Made by a program: the position numbers and the translations under genes
The notes under the pieces: model-generated
The model's input: the letters and a program-made list of their open reading frames with translations, nothing else
What the model was told of the DNA's origin: nothing
The model's database searches: none
NCBI GenBank assembly: GCA_023266055.1
Contig: JAHFRW010000031.1
Span: 1-32,418, forward strand
Source of the DNA: Gammaproteobacteria bacterium
Lineage (GTDB): Bacteria; Pseudomonadota; Gammaproteobacteria; Ga0077554; Ga007554
Direction: 5' to 3'
DNA: 32,418 bases
Shown: piece after piece, positions 7,783 to 15,686 of the stretch
How positions within the stretch are numbered: position 1 is the stretch's first letter
How the letters are laid out: the number at the start of each line of letters is the position of its first letter

Positions 7783-9774
7783 TTAACCAATAATTTTGAA
7801 GCGGGATACACCTGTCTGGAGTCCGTTTGCAGCTTCATTTAATCGTTCTATCACAATGTTTGACTGCCTTAATGAATCCACAGTTTGCTGAGCCGACTCG
7901 CTAAGCATAACGATAGCCTGCTTGATCTGATCCGCGCCTTGCGATTGGAAATGCATACCCTCGTTAACACTTTCAAAACGCGGCGTGAGCTCCCTGACCT
8001 GGGCGATGATATGTGTCAGTTGAGAGCTGACCTGTCGAACATCATCGACACTACGTCGAACCTCCTCGGAAAATTTGTCAACGCTCATTACACCGGCTGT
8101 CACAGCTGACTGCATTTCCTTGATCATTTGCTCAATATCCCATGTGGCAACTGCCGTTTGATCTGCCAAACGACGAATCTCGGTCGCAACAACGGAGAAT
8201 CCCAGGCCATATTCACCCGCTTTTTCCGCTTCAATAGCTGCGTTAAGTGATAACAGATTCGTCTGATCAGCAACTTTTGAAATCGTGGTTACGACGGTAT
8301 TAATGTTATTTGCTTTTTCACTTAAAACCTCCAGCTTGCTGGCAATGGCGGTCGAAGCATCGACCATATGTCGCATGGTATTTTCCATCTTTTCCAATGC
8401 TGTCTGACCATCTGTAGCCGAGTTTGCGGTACTTTCCGAGACACGTGAGACAGCATCCATGGTAGTCACCAATTCCTTGGTCGTTGCAGAAATTTCGGTT
8501 GCTGTTGCTACCATTTCATTGACTGTAGCGGCCTGCTCGGTCATGGTGGCTTCCTGCTGACGTGACGTCGCTGCAATTTCCGTGGATGATGATGTCACCT
8601 GAATCCCTGAACGTTGTACCTGCGAAACCAGCACATTCAGATTATCCATCATACGTTGCAGAACCAGTGCCAGCTGCCCAATGCCATCATTACCACCCAC
8701 AGTAATTTTTCCGGTTAAATCCCCTTCAGCAGCCTTGCTCACCACTGCCAGAATGCTATTTACCTTATGCTTGAGATCTTCCATGGAAACACGCTTTTCT
8801 TCAATCGAAAGCCGCAGGTTATCAATCATCACCTGCAATCCCGCACCAAGCTCACCTACTGCATCAGTACCAGTAAAAGTGATTTTTCCTGTCAGATCAC
8901 CCTTGGCCGCCTTGTTAACGACGTCTAACAACACATCCACTTTATTACGCAACTCCTGGGTCGCGGCACGCTCACGCGCATCATTGGCATCTGCCATATC
9001 CGCCATGTCATTAAAAGCCTTACTTAAGCGACCAATCTCATCAGAGCTTGTTACAGTACAGCGCGCAGACAAATCTCCCTTGGAACGGTTCGATACCACA
9101 CTCATCAGGCCTTCTAATGGACGTGTAATCCAGCCACGCAATATCATGCTTGCGATAATTAGACCTAAAATCATCAATATTAAATTGGCACCGGCACCCA
9201 CCAATAGATCCCGCTCGACCCTGTTATCCAGTTCAGCCAATGAATAACTTACACGTACCGCACCATTGACTGTACCAGACGGTACATTATGGCAAGCAAG
9301 GCAATTTACATCGCCGGTATTTTCAGTGGCTTTAAAAGGCGTCACTACTGTCAATGCACGCCCTTCGGCATGAGCATCCACCTTGACCACTTCTTCGCCA
9401 CGTAATGCCCTGAAATCCAGATCATCCACAGGTTGCTCATCAGCAAATCCAGGCCCGAATTGCTTGTTTACCGGCTCGCCACGGACTACGCGCGCATCCA
9501 ACACACCATGTCTTCGCAAGGTTTTTTTACGTAAAATGTCACGCTGATTCATCGTACCCGTCAACATCAGGGTATTAAGTGCATCAAAATATGATGCCGT
9601 CATATCCTTGGTATGATTCGTAGCTAAATCAAGTATATTCTCTTTCTCCCTCACACCCGCATAGAATGTGACCGAACCCACGACGAGAATAAACACCAGG
9701 GCCACTATCAAATTGACTTTGGCCAAAACGGGTAAGCGATTCAGCACAGGAATACGGTTAATCAGCGATAACAT
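7783..9774 (-). CDS. wspA: WspA: chemoreceptor with periplasmic haem-c (CxxCH) sensor domain
   Basis: Membrane receptor at the head of the Wsp operon. From the chosen ATG (good AAGGA spaced 9 nt upstream; a GTG at 9819 would add 15 residues) the protein is 663 residues. It has a first membrane helix (about 20-42), a periplasmic domain (about 43-188) with a single CLACH motif at 158-162, and a second helix (about 190-213). One canonical HAMP and two further HAMP-like repeats follow (GDLTGKITFTGTDAVGEL and GDLTGKITVGGNDGIGQL), then the MCP signalling domain with the tip ADQTNLLSLNAAIEAEKAGEYG. The tip and the IEQMIKEMQSAVTAGVM segment are WspA-like. The sensor resembles DUF3365/Tll0287-type c-haem domains. 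P. aeruginosa WspA has a different, helical sensor without haem, so the input here is probably redox or gas linked (inference). Confidence 0.93.
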   Translation of the reverse strand: MLSLINRIPVLNRLPVLAKVNLIVALVFILVVGSVTFYAGVREKENILDLATNHTKDMTASYFDALNTLMLTGTMNQRDILRKKTLRRHGVLDARVVRGEPVNKQFGPGFADEQPVDDLDFRALRGEEVVKVDAHAEGRALTVVTPFKATENTGDVNCLACHNVPSGTVNGAVRVSYSLAELDNRVERDLLVGAGANLILMILGLIIASMILRGWITRPLEGLMSVVSNRSKGDLSARCTVTSSDEIGRLSKAFNDMADMADANDARERAATQELRNKVDVLLDVVNKAAKGDLTGKITFTGTDAVGELGAGLQVMIDNLRLSIEEKRVSMEDLKHKVNSILAVVSKAAEGDLTGKITVGGNDGIGQLALVLQRMMDNLNVLVSQVQRSGIQVTSSSTEIAATSRQQEATMTEQAATVNEMVATATEISATTKELVTTMDAVSRVSESTANSATDGQTALEKMENTMRHMVDASTAIASKLEVLSEKANNINTVVTTISKVADQTNLLSLNAAIEAEKAGEYGLGFSVVATEIRRLADQTAVATWDIEQMIKEMQSAVTAGVMSVDKFSEEVRRSVDDVRQVSSQLTHIIAQVRELTPRFESVNEGMHFQSQGADQIKQAIVMLSESAQQTVDSLRQSNIVIERLNEAANGLQTGVSRFKIIG

Positions 9775-9887
9775 AATGAAATGTCCTTTTTCTTTGGATA
9801 GACACAACGCAACAGGCACGACACCACCTGGCTAATCAGCGGCAAAAAATACTAAAACTTTAATGGAAGGAAAGGGGTTACGGAACT

Positions 9888-9907
9888 GCCCTGCATGGAT
9901 TCAGGGC
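9888..9907. terminator. Small hairpin between dedA and wspA
   Basis: A GCCCTG/CAGGGC stem of 6 bp with an 8-nt loop lies in the 248-nt gap between the 3' end of dedA and the start of wspA. It could end uppP-dedA transcription or sit in the wspA leader. There is no clear T-run after it on the minus strand, so the call is weak. No convincing -35/-10 pair for wspA was found by eye in this gap. Confidence 0.25.
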
Positions 9908-10022
9908 AATGAAAGACAAATGATGAAGTGTGACGGGAATTACCCGCGTTTCAGATACGGATCGTGGAATATATCGGCAGATGATCGGGCAGGGTTTTCT
10001 CCGACACCCGCCCCAAATTCGA

Positions 10023-10643
10023 TCAAGGGCGCTTCATATGTTTTAGATGGCGGCGCACATACCAAATGACACCCACCAATAGAATCACGCCTATTACGGC
10101 ATCAAAGCGGTGAAAGTAGACACCCAGGGTATTCCAGTTCTGACCCAGTGTTAATCCTACCCACGCCAACCCCCAGCACCAAATATAGGATCCTGCAAAG
10201 GTATAAATCACAAAACGCCCCATCGCCATGCGGCTAACACCCGCAGGAAAGGCAATAAATGTACGAATAACCGGCAAGAGCCGCCCTACAAAGATGGTGA
10301 TATCACCATGCCGTTGAAACCAACGATCTGCCAGGACCAGGTCATGATGAGAGACAAGGATATATTTACCATACTTTTCTACAAAAGGCCGGCCACCCCA
10401 TGCTCCGGCATAGTACGCGACAAATGAACCCAATACACAGCCTATCGCACCCGCCATGGCGACCGCCCACAGCTGCATCTCGCCCTTGAACACCAGATAA
10501 CCGGCAAATGGCATAATAATTTCCGAAGGCAGAGGGATGCACGCACTCTCTATTGCCATGAGCAGCACAATACCGGCATAACCCAGATTGGATATGGTCG
10601 CTATGACAAAGCCCGCTAAAACAGTAATAATTTTTTCAATCAC
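10023..10643 (-). CDS. DedA family membrane protein
   Basis: A 206-residue DedA/SNARE-associated (VTT-domain) integral membrane protein. Visible family features are the N-terminal amphipathic segment with ESACIPLPSEIIMPFAGYL, the glycine-rich helix GAIGCVLGSFVAYYAG followed by GGRPFVEKYGKY, the motif FVGRLLPVIRTFIAFPAGVSRM, and a last membrane helix ending in basic residues. DedA proteins act in membrane homeostasis, and some members flip undecaprenyl phosphate (C55-P). The start is GTG, 6 nt after the uppP stop, so the two genes form one unit. The pairing with uppP fits a shared role in C55-P recycling, though that is inference from context. Which DedA subgroup this belongs to cannot be settled by eye. 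Confidence 0.9.
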   Translation of the reverse strand: MIEKIITVLAGFVIATISNLGYAGIVLLMAIESACIPLPSEIIMPFAGYLVFKGEMQLWAVAMAGAIGCVLGSFVAYYAGAWGGRPFVEKYGKYILVSHHDLVLADRWFQRHGDITIFVGRLLPVIRTFIAFPAGVSRMAMGRFVIYTFAGSYIWCWGLAWVGLTLGQNWNTLGVYFHRFDAVIGVILLVGVIWYVRRHLKHMKRP

Positions 10644-10649
10644 CAGCGG

Positions 10650-11444
10650 CTACCAAAAATAAAATAGCACGAGCGTACCAAGTACAATGCGGTAGTAGGC
10701 AAAAATCGTGAAGTCGTGGCGTCCTACATAGCCCAGAAACAATTTCACGACCACCAATGCAGTGACAAATGCCGATAAAAACCCGGCAGCAAACAACCCC
10801 GCATCTTCAATCTGCAATAAATCCCGGCTTTTGTATAATTCATACAACGTGGCCGCAAACATGGTCGGCATTGCCAGAAAAAAAGAAAACTCCGTTGCCG
10901 TGGTACGTGACAAGCCGCTTACCAGTCCCCCCATAATCGTTGCGCCGGAGCGTGACACCCCTGGGAACAACGCCAGCATCTGCGCCAACCCCACTTTAAA
11001 GGCATCCATGGGACGCAATTCATCAACAGTCATGACACGGGGTTTATACATTTTGCGTTCAATAATTAAAATTGCAACACCCCCAACAATCAAGGCACAA
11101 GCAACGCTCACCGGATTAAAAAGATAAGCTTTAATGGTTGTATGAAACATTAATCCCACGATAGCGGCGGGCATAAAGGCAATCAGCAGGTTCAGTACAA
11201 AGCGTTGCGACGGTGCCTGATCCAGACTTCCCAGCACAGTCCGTATCTTGGCCCGATATAACCACGCAATGCCCAGTACAGCACCCAACTGAATAAATAT
11301 CGCGAAGGTTTTTGCACGCTCCCCGGTAAAATCCATCAAATCTTCAGCAATAATCAGGTGACCGGTGGATGAAACGGGTAAAAATTCTGTTAGCCCTTCA
11401 ATCAGACCCAGGAGAACGGCCTTTAATAACAACATACTATCCAT
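10650..11444 (-). CDS. uppP: Undecaprenyl-diphosphatase UppP (BacA)
   Basis: Integral membrane phosphatase that converts undecaprenyl diphosphate to the monophosphate carrier used for peptidoglycan and other envelope polymers; overexpression is known to give bacitracin resistance. Both signature regions are clear: GLIEGLTEFLPVSSTGHLII at the N-terminus and ALFPGVSRSGATIMGGL at about residues 155-175, which together build the active site. I chose the ATG giving MDSMLLLKAV (264 residues) because family members begin about ten residues before GLxEGLTEFLP; an upstream ATG at 11477 would add 11 residues with no family counterpart. It is followed after 6 nt by the dedA-type gene. Confidence 0.95.
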   Translation of the reverse strand: MDSMLLLKAVLLGLIEGLTEFLPVSSTGHLIIAEDLMDFTGERAKTFAIFIQLGAVLGIAWLYRAKIRTVLGSLDQAPSQRFVLNLLIAFMPAAIVGLMFHTTIKAYLFNPVSVACALIVGGVAILIIERKMYKPRVMTVDELRPMDAFKVGLAQMLALFPGVSRSGATIMGGLVSGLSRTTATEFSFFLAMPTMFAATLYELYKSRDLLQIEDAGLFAAGFLSAFVTALVVVKLFLGYVGRHDFTIFAYYRIVLGTLVLFYFW

Positions 11445-11609
11445 GAAAACCCCATTGCGGCGATGCTCAGCGAGCATAAAAATATGGTTATTCTATATGG
11501 TAAACGCCACGATGCGCTATCACACCCTCAGAAAATGAGCATGGAAATGCTACAGCCACCTCTTAAATGGCTATATTTCAACAACCTGCTACATCTTATT
11601 TAATGAGAT

Positions 11610-12083
11610 TTATACGCGGGAACGGCATGATTGGCGGGCCAGTGTGTAACCATGAGCGATACAATAATCCAGCCATTCACTCAAAAACCGGTTAATGCGA
11701 CACTTTTCTCTTAGGTTATGTACATTCAACGTCGCATCAGGGTGGAATATCTGTAATGGGGAATGGCACTGATAACTCAAAACCTCCGCTACCCTGGCGT
11801 CATGATAAACACGAATCTTCATAAACGGATCAACGATCATCGCGCTATTCAGCCGCAGATAACGGATATTATTCATACGCAAATGGTGCGTTAATGCAAG
11901 TGTTGTGGTGTATTTGCTATGTTCGAGAATATCCAACTGTAACGTCAGACCATCATTACCATGTGACTGTAACGTCCCTGCCGCCGTCCCAAGCTCCGGC
12001 ACCAGCCAGGCCAATCGTTCAAAATTGGCCTCATAGTCACTTGTTTGTTGCCTCACATCGTACTTCATAGACCTTTGACTCAT
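11610..12083 (-). CDS. yqiB: DUF1249 (YqiB-like) protein
   Basis: A 157-residue soluble protein of the DUF1249 family, recognisable by NFERLAWLVPEL near the N-terminus, LDILEHSKYTTTLAL, the strand IRVYHDARVAEVLSYQ and the C-terminal REKCRINRFLSEWLDYCIAHGY. Family members occur mainly in gammaproteobacteria and their function is unknown. No signal peptide or membrane segment is seen. An internal ATG at residue 6 is possible, but its AAAGGT would be too close to act as a ribosome-binding site. It is transcribed alone, divergently from the small membrane protein gene downstream. The residues after DYCIAHGYTLARQ appear poorly conserved. Confidence 0.85.
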   Translation of the reverse strand: MSQRSMKYDVRQQTSDYEANFERLAWLVPELGTAAGTLQSHGNDGLTLQLDILEHSKYTTTLALTHHLRMNNIRYLRLNSAMIVDPFMKIRVYHDARVAEVLSYQCHSPLQIFHPDATLNVHNLREKCRINRFLSEWLDYCIAHGYTLARQSCRSRV

Positions 12084-12357
12084 TCACAGCAGTTATTATT
12101 TATTTAATACCACACACATTAATGGCCTGTCATTAATTATAGCGTCCTGTGTGGGCAAAACTTTCGCTCAATTAACAGCCCACCCACCTTCACATCCAGG
12201 ACCACCGCGAGAATTCATGAATATCATAAAAAGTCAACATTTTTCTCAAAAAACCCCCTAAGTTTTACGTCGTGATCAGCCGCTACCTTAATTGAAGGGT
12301 TATTTTTCTCTTATTAAAAATGCGCCAGAAACAAGCGTACATCACAGGTACATGACT
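12084..12357. promoter_or_regulatory. Divergent intergenic region, yqiB-like / small membrane protein
   Basis: About 270 nt without a gene between divergent starts. A loose promoter candidate for the plus strand is TTGAAG at about 12291 followed, 16-17 nt later, by an AT-rich TTAAAA-like box before 12320. No clear promoter for the minus-strand gene was seen. Nothing else stands out. Confidence 0.25.
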
Positions 12358-12504
12358 ATGATAGAATTTCTTGCAGAAGTAGTAGTCCTCTCTTTCACGA
12401 TGGGCGGCCTTATCGGTGCAGTGGTTGCGCTGAAACTGGTAGCACCCCGGAAAGTAGACGTAACGGTCACTGGCAGCACCCTGGAATCCGGCACACCGAA
12501 ATAA
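12358..12504 (+). CDS. Small single-span membrane protein (48 aa)
   Basis: A short ORF whose product starts MIEFLAEVVVLSF and has one strong hydrophobic helix (about residues 5-30, glycine-containing MGGLIGAVVALKL), followed by a polar tail rich in Val, Thr and Lys. I do not recognise the family. The start is chosen at 12358 because an AGG lies 9 nt upstream; ATG at 12352 would add two residues and a longer frame opens at 12292. It stands alone, 165 nt upstream of the CPHC protein gene. Coding status rests on the clean helix-plus-tail pattern and the plausible start, so it is moderate. Confidence 0.55.
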   Translation: MIEFLAEVVVLSFTMGGLIGAVVALKLVAPRKVDVTVTGSTLESGTPK

Positions 12505-12669
12505 CAAGCCCGCTGCGCTCGGTACGCTTATTATTTTCCCTCGCCAGCAGACAAAACTACCTTACGTCTGCCCGCTTGACTTTACAGAGCGGGGCTTACC
12601 CTTATTGTCTACCACCACCAAAATTTGTTACAGTCAACCCCTGTTACGCTCACTACAAAGGCGACTCTC

Positions 12670-13530
12670 ATGGAAACACACCCAATGCTTGCCGCATTTC
12701 GTTTTGCACGCCACCTGCTTCGTGGACATACCCTACCGGCTATCACGCTGTTATTGGCTTTCTGCGGGTTCCAGTCCGCCGCATTTGCCGCCGACAACAA
12801 CGCAGCGCCTGCCAACGGCACACGCACCCCTCAGAGCGACCCCCTCGCAGACTTTCTGCGCTCACTGGAACCAAACCTGCAACAGGCCATGAGCGATTCC
12901 TTATTCATATACCGGAATGCACCGCGCATCACTCGGGCCGCTGACCAAAAGCGCCTCATCTTTGGTGAAGCTACCGCGCCCCTGCATTTAATAGAATGGA
13001 CAGATATTCGTTGTCCGCACTGCAAACATCTGGAAAATGCACTGGAAGAAATTCGACGCGTTGCTCCGGCAGGTTCCTGGAGCGAAGAAGCGCGCCATTT
13101 TCCACTCGACTCCGAGTGCAACCCTAATGCTCAGCGCTCTGATGGCAGTGGCGTCAGCTGTCTGGCGGCAAAACTGCAAATTTGTCTGGCGATGGACAAT
13201 TCAAAATCAACGGAATTCAATCGCGTGCGCAGCACACTATTCAAGGAACAACGCGTCCTCACGCGTGACAGAATATGGCAAATTGCCACCACCGACACCA
13301 AGCAACGCAAAAAACTCGAAGCTTGTGTCAAGTCACCACAAACTGCAAAGACACTGCGTGAGGACATTGACTACGCCATACAGCACAAGCTCGAGGGCAC
13401 ACCTCTGGTTGTCATCAATAACCGAAAAGCCACGGCATTACCCGCCATGATTTACACCATGATCATGGTGATGGGCCGAGACAACGACCCTGGCTTCAAG
13501 GTATTACCATCACCCAACACACAACCATAA
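12670..13530 (+). CDS. Periplasmic DsbA/DsbG-like CPHC thioredoxin-fold protein
   Basis: Probable secreted thiol-disulfide oxidoreductase or isomerase. From the ATG at 12670 (AAAGGCGA just upstream) the 286-residue protein has a basic N-region, a hydrophobic core (about 21-36) and a likely signal-peptidase site after SAAFA (about 40). The active site is CPHC at 115-118 in TDIRCPHCKHLENAL, and the cis-proline loop is EGTPLVV near residue 255, as in DsbA-family folds. Two further cysteine pairs could form structural disulfides. A Pro/Asn-rich stretch follows the signal peptide. The frame is also open 45 nt upstream, but that start lacks a ribosome-binding site. DsbA versus DsbC/G subtype cannot be decided by eye. 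The DUF3301 gene follows 28 nt later, so the two may be cotranscribed. Confidence 0.85.
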   Translation: METHPMLAAFRFARHLLRGHTLPAITLLLAFCGFQSAAFAADNNAAPANGTRTPQSDPLADFLRSLEPNLQQAMSDSLFIYRNAPRITRAADQKRLIFGEATAPLHLIEWTDIRCPHCKHLENALEEIRRVAPAGSWSEEARHFPLDSECNPNAQRSDGSGVSCLAAKLQICLAMDNSKSTEFNRVRSTLFKEQRVLTRDRIWQIATTDTKQRKKLEACVKSPQTAKTLREDIDYAIQHKLEGTPLVVINNRKATALPAMIYTMIMVMGRDNDPGFKVLPSPNTQP

Positions 13531-13558
13531 CTGCTGGAATAGTCCGCTACGCTGACAC

Positions 13559-13897
13559 ATGAGTTTTATCGACGGCGTAGTCACCTTACTACTTGCAGGC
13601 TTATGCTGGTTCTGGTGGGATAGCTTAAAGGTTCGGGAGCGGGCCATACGACTCGCCCTGCGCGCTTGCGAAGATGCGAAAATGCAATTGCTTGACCATA
13701 CGGTGGCGCTGAAAAAAATCTGGCTTGGACGCAGACCGAATGGCCGTATCGCTCTGCTGCGATTTTACGAGTTCGAATTCAGCAGCACAGGAGATGAACG
13801 GCACAAGGGATTAATCGTGGTATTAGGCATGGCTCAACAATATGTCACCATGAATCTGCCACAAAACCGCACTATTACCATGGATCAGGATGTTTAA
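13559..13897 (+). CDS. DUF3301 family protein
   Basis: A 112-residue protein with one N-terminal membrane helix (about 5-20, VVTLLLAGLCWFWW) followed by a cytoplasmic or peripheral domain with RERAIRLALRACEDAKMQLLDHTVALKKIWLGRRPNGRIALLRFYEFEFSSTGDERHKG, split here as consecutive conserved blocks typical of DUF3301 proteins of gammaproteobacteria. Its function is unknown. It sits 28 nt after the CPHC protein gene on the same strand. No strong Shine-Dalgarno sequence is visible. A hairpin at 13924-13961 follows the stop. Confidence 0.8.
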   Translation: MSFIDGVVTLLLAGLCWFWWDSLKVRERAIRLALRACEDAKMQLLDHTVALKKIWLGRRPNGRIALLRFYEFEFSSTGDERHKGLIVVLGMAQQYVTMNLPQNRTITMDQDV

Positions 13898-13923
13898 CGC
13901 TCACCCCCATCAAGGTGACAAAG

Positions 13924-13961
13924 AAATCCAGCGACACCTTAATGGCCGTACCGCTGGATTT
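13924..13961. terminator. Hairpin between convergent genes
   Basis: The arms AAATCCAGCG and CGCTGGATTT pair perfectly over 10 bp around an 18-nt loop, between the stop codons of the DUF3301 gene and the convergent 133-residue protein gene. The A/T ends of the stem give short T or A runs on each strand, which fits a bidirectional terminator. Confidence 0.5.
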
Positions 13962-13993
13962 ATGTTTAGACCATATACAACCCGCATAATCAA

Positions 13994-14395
13994 CTAGAAG
14001 CTGTGTGAAACTGTGTTAGTTTTTCTCTTAACCTCTATGAGAGTATTGAGATTGGTGAGTCTGAGGAGACCATAAACTTCATCCCGACCCCAGTCTTCAT
14101 CCAGAACACCCTCACCCAGTAAGACAGAGAATGTCCGACTCTCCGTAGCGGCAGGCGTTGCATCAGGGAAGAAGAAAACATCGGAATACGTAAAGAGAAA
14201 ATCATCCGCGCCGGTAAGCCCCGAATCTTCGCCCCAGAGCTGACACTTCAGCTTGAAAAATCTCGCCCCTGGACACGTCTTCATCTGACATAATTCTAAT
14301 GACGTAAAGTTTACATTACAGCTTACGACAGCCCGTACTGTTTTTTTAGTGTGATCATGTGTCAAAACAAGTTTTGCATTGTTAATTGTAGCCAT
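13994..14395 (-). CDS. Beta-rich protein of unknown function (133 aa)
   Basis: I do not recognise a named family. The 133-residue product MATINNAKLVLTHDHTKKTV... alternates hydrophobic and polar residues in short stretches, as expected of a small beta-sandwich, with no signal peptide or membrane helix. Aromatic and acidic patches stand out (ADDFLFTYSDVFFFPD, LDEDWGRDEVYGLL). A strong AAGGAG lies 7-8 nt upstream of the ATG, so translation is well supported. It lies 374 nt downstream of the SNase-like gene on the same strand; the long gap may hold its own promoter. Repeated linkage to that nuclease in other genomes would be the best clue to its role, and I cannot check that here. Confidence 0.75.
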   Translation of the reverse strand: MATINNAKLVLTHDHTKKTVRAVVSCNVNFTSLELCQMKTCPGARFFKLKCQLWGEDSGLTGADDFLFTYSDVFFFPDATPAATESRTFSVLLGEGVLDEDWGRDEVYGLLRLTNLNTLIEVKRKTNTVSHSF

Positions 14396-14769
14396 GTTTT
14401 ATTACTCCTTATTTAAAGTAGACTGGATATACAAAATCCATCGACAACAAAGATGTTGAGACGATGAGTCATAACAATAAACGAGGAGGCAATACACATC
14501 AGATACAACATGGAACAAGAACAATGGGGATGTATTACATAGAAACCGTCTACGCTCTGTTCGCAAGGACAGATTCAGAATAAGATTTTGAAGACATCAG
14601 CGAATCGGGGGCCGCATAGCGTGCTGCACAGTAGTGTGTCGTAACGGGCACAGGTTGTCCAGACACTGCAAACATAGAGAGTCACTGTGGGACATCCTAG
14701 CCCCTAAAAAACTGCCTCGGCGACACAACTCCATCAGGGATACTGATATTGATAGGCACGCTATCCGCG
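14396..14769. other. 374-nt gap between the SNase-like gene and the 133-aa gene
   Basis: No convincing gene. On the minus strand a 32-codon Cys-containing frame (14695-14597) opens with poor initiation context and is probably chance. The stretch must hold the leader and probably the promoter of the 133-residue protein gene. No clear terminator hairpin for the nuclease gene was found by eye. Confidence 0.4.
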
Positions 14770-15636
14770 CTATTTCTCCATAAACACCAACTGCTCCGGA
14801 GAAACCGTCAGCCTGACCCGCTGACCCGTCACCTTGACCACGTAATCAAACCCGGTCACATGCCCCTGTGGAAGAATTATCACCCGATCCTTTCGTGATT
14901 CAAGGTAAGACCTGAAACCACCCAGAGACAGATCACCATCATTCAGGGCCAGGTAATCCACCACACGACGAAACAGCTTTGGCAAAATAACATTACGCTC
15001 TGTCAGTGCTGTAATATCCTTAACCGTAAAGCCTGAAGTTGTTTTATCCTGGGTCCAGAGGCCTTTACGACGTGCCGATGCTACTGCACGCGTTATTTCC
15101 TGGCGCAGATCAGGGTACATTTTTGAATAATAGGTGGGATATGCTAACCCCTGGCCAAGCATATGGTAGTTGGCACTTTTGCGCAGCAAACTTTTATCTA
15201 GATAAACCTGGCTACCGTCGGCCTGAGCAATATTTCCCTTGAATGCAAAGGCCACACAACGCCCATACATATCTGAAAACCGTGTCAAGACAAATCCAGC
15301 CGTCTGCTGTGGCTGAGCTGAAACTACCCTGTCTCGATCACCGCGCACTACCGTCCTGAAACCAAGAAACTTCAGGAGCTCCTTCGCAGCACCCTGAGCA
15401 AACTGGGGTGGTTGATGCAGCATGCCTAGAGCGACAGAACCCGGTTGGGCTCGAGGCTGATAATGGGTTTCCAGAGTGTCGATACCCTCCAGACGTAATT
15501 GCCCACCACCACTACTATTGGCGCGCACCCCCAGCGTGCGCCACAATTCCGGATTACTCGGATAGAACTTGATGGAATCTCCATCCGGAGCGGCATTGAG
15601 TATGCGATAGTGTCCTTTGATCAGCATCAATGACAT
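14770..15636 (-). CDS. SNase-fold (thermonuclease-like) protein, cytoplasmic
   Basis: Staphylococcal-nuclease-like (OB-fold) protein of 288 residues. Catalytic and Ca-binding positions of the family can be placed: DGD at 18-20, R48, D53-T54 and E56 in RLEGIDTLE, and R126 in MYGRCVAF. The family helix GQGLAYPTYY...ARRKGLW follows. Unlike secreted thermonucleases it has no signal peptide, it carries a Gly/Ser-rich insertion before the RLEGID strand, and it has an extra C-terminal region of about 85 residues (from about 203) ending in a beta-rich KVTGQRVRLTVSPEQLVFME. The ribosome-binding site is strong (GGGAGG). It starts 50 nt after the BTAD regulator gene, so the two are probably one operon. 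Activity on DNA or RNA is predicted from residues only. Confidence 0.82.
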   Translation of the reverse strand: MSLMLIKGHYRILNAAPDGDSIKFYPSNPELWRTLGVRANSSGGGQLRLEGIDTLETHYQPRAQPGSVALGMLHQPPQFAQGAAKELLKFLGFRTVVRGDRDRVVSAQPQQTAGFVLTRFSDMYGRCVAFAFKGNIAQADGSQVYLDKSLLRKSANYHMLGQGLAYPTYYSKMYPDLRQEITRAVASARRKGLWTQDKTTSGFTVKDITALTERNVILPKLFRRVVDYLALNDGDLSLGGFRSYLESRKDRVIILPQGHVTGFDYVVKVTGQRVRLTVSPEQLVFMEK

Positions 15637-15686
15637 GGAATAATCCTCCCTGATAATAAGTTATGATACAGCATCATAGCAAACAC

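Noticed and set aside
9775-9819. GTG start at 9819 for wspA
   Set aside because: Adds 15 residues with a poorly placed ribosome-binding site; ATG at 9774 has AAGGA at good spacing and leads directly into the first membrane helix.
14597-14695. 32-codon Cys-containing minus-strand frame upstream of the 133-residue protein gene
   Set aside because: The purine-rich stretch runs directly into the ATG with no proper spacing, the frame is very short, and nothing suggests conservation.
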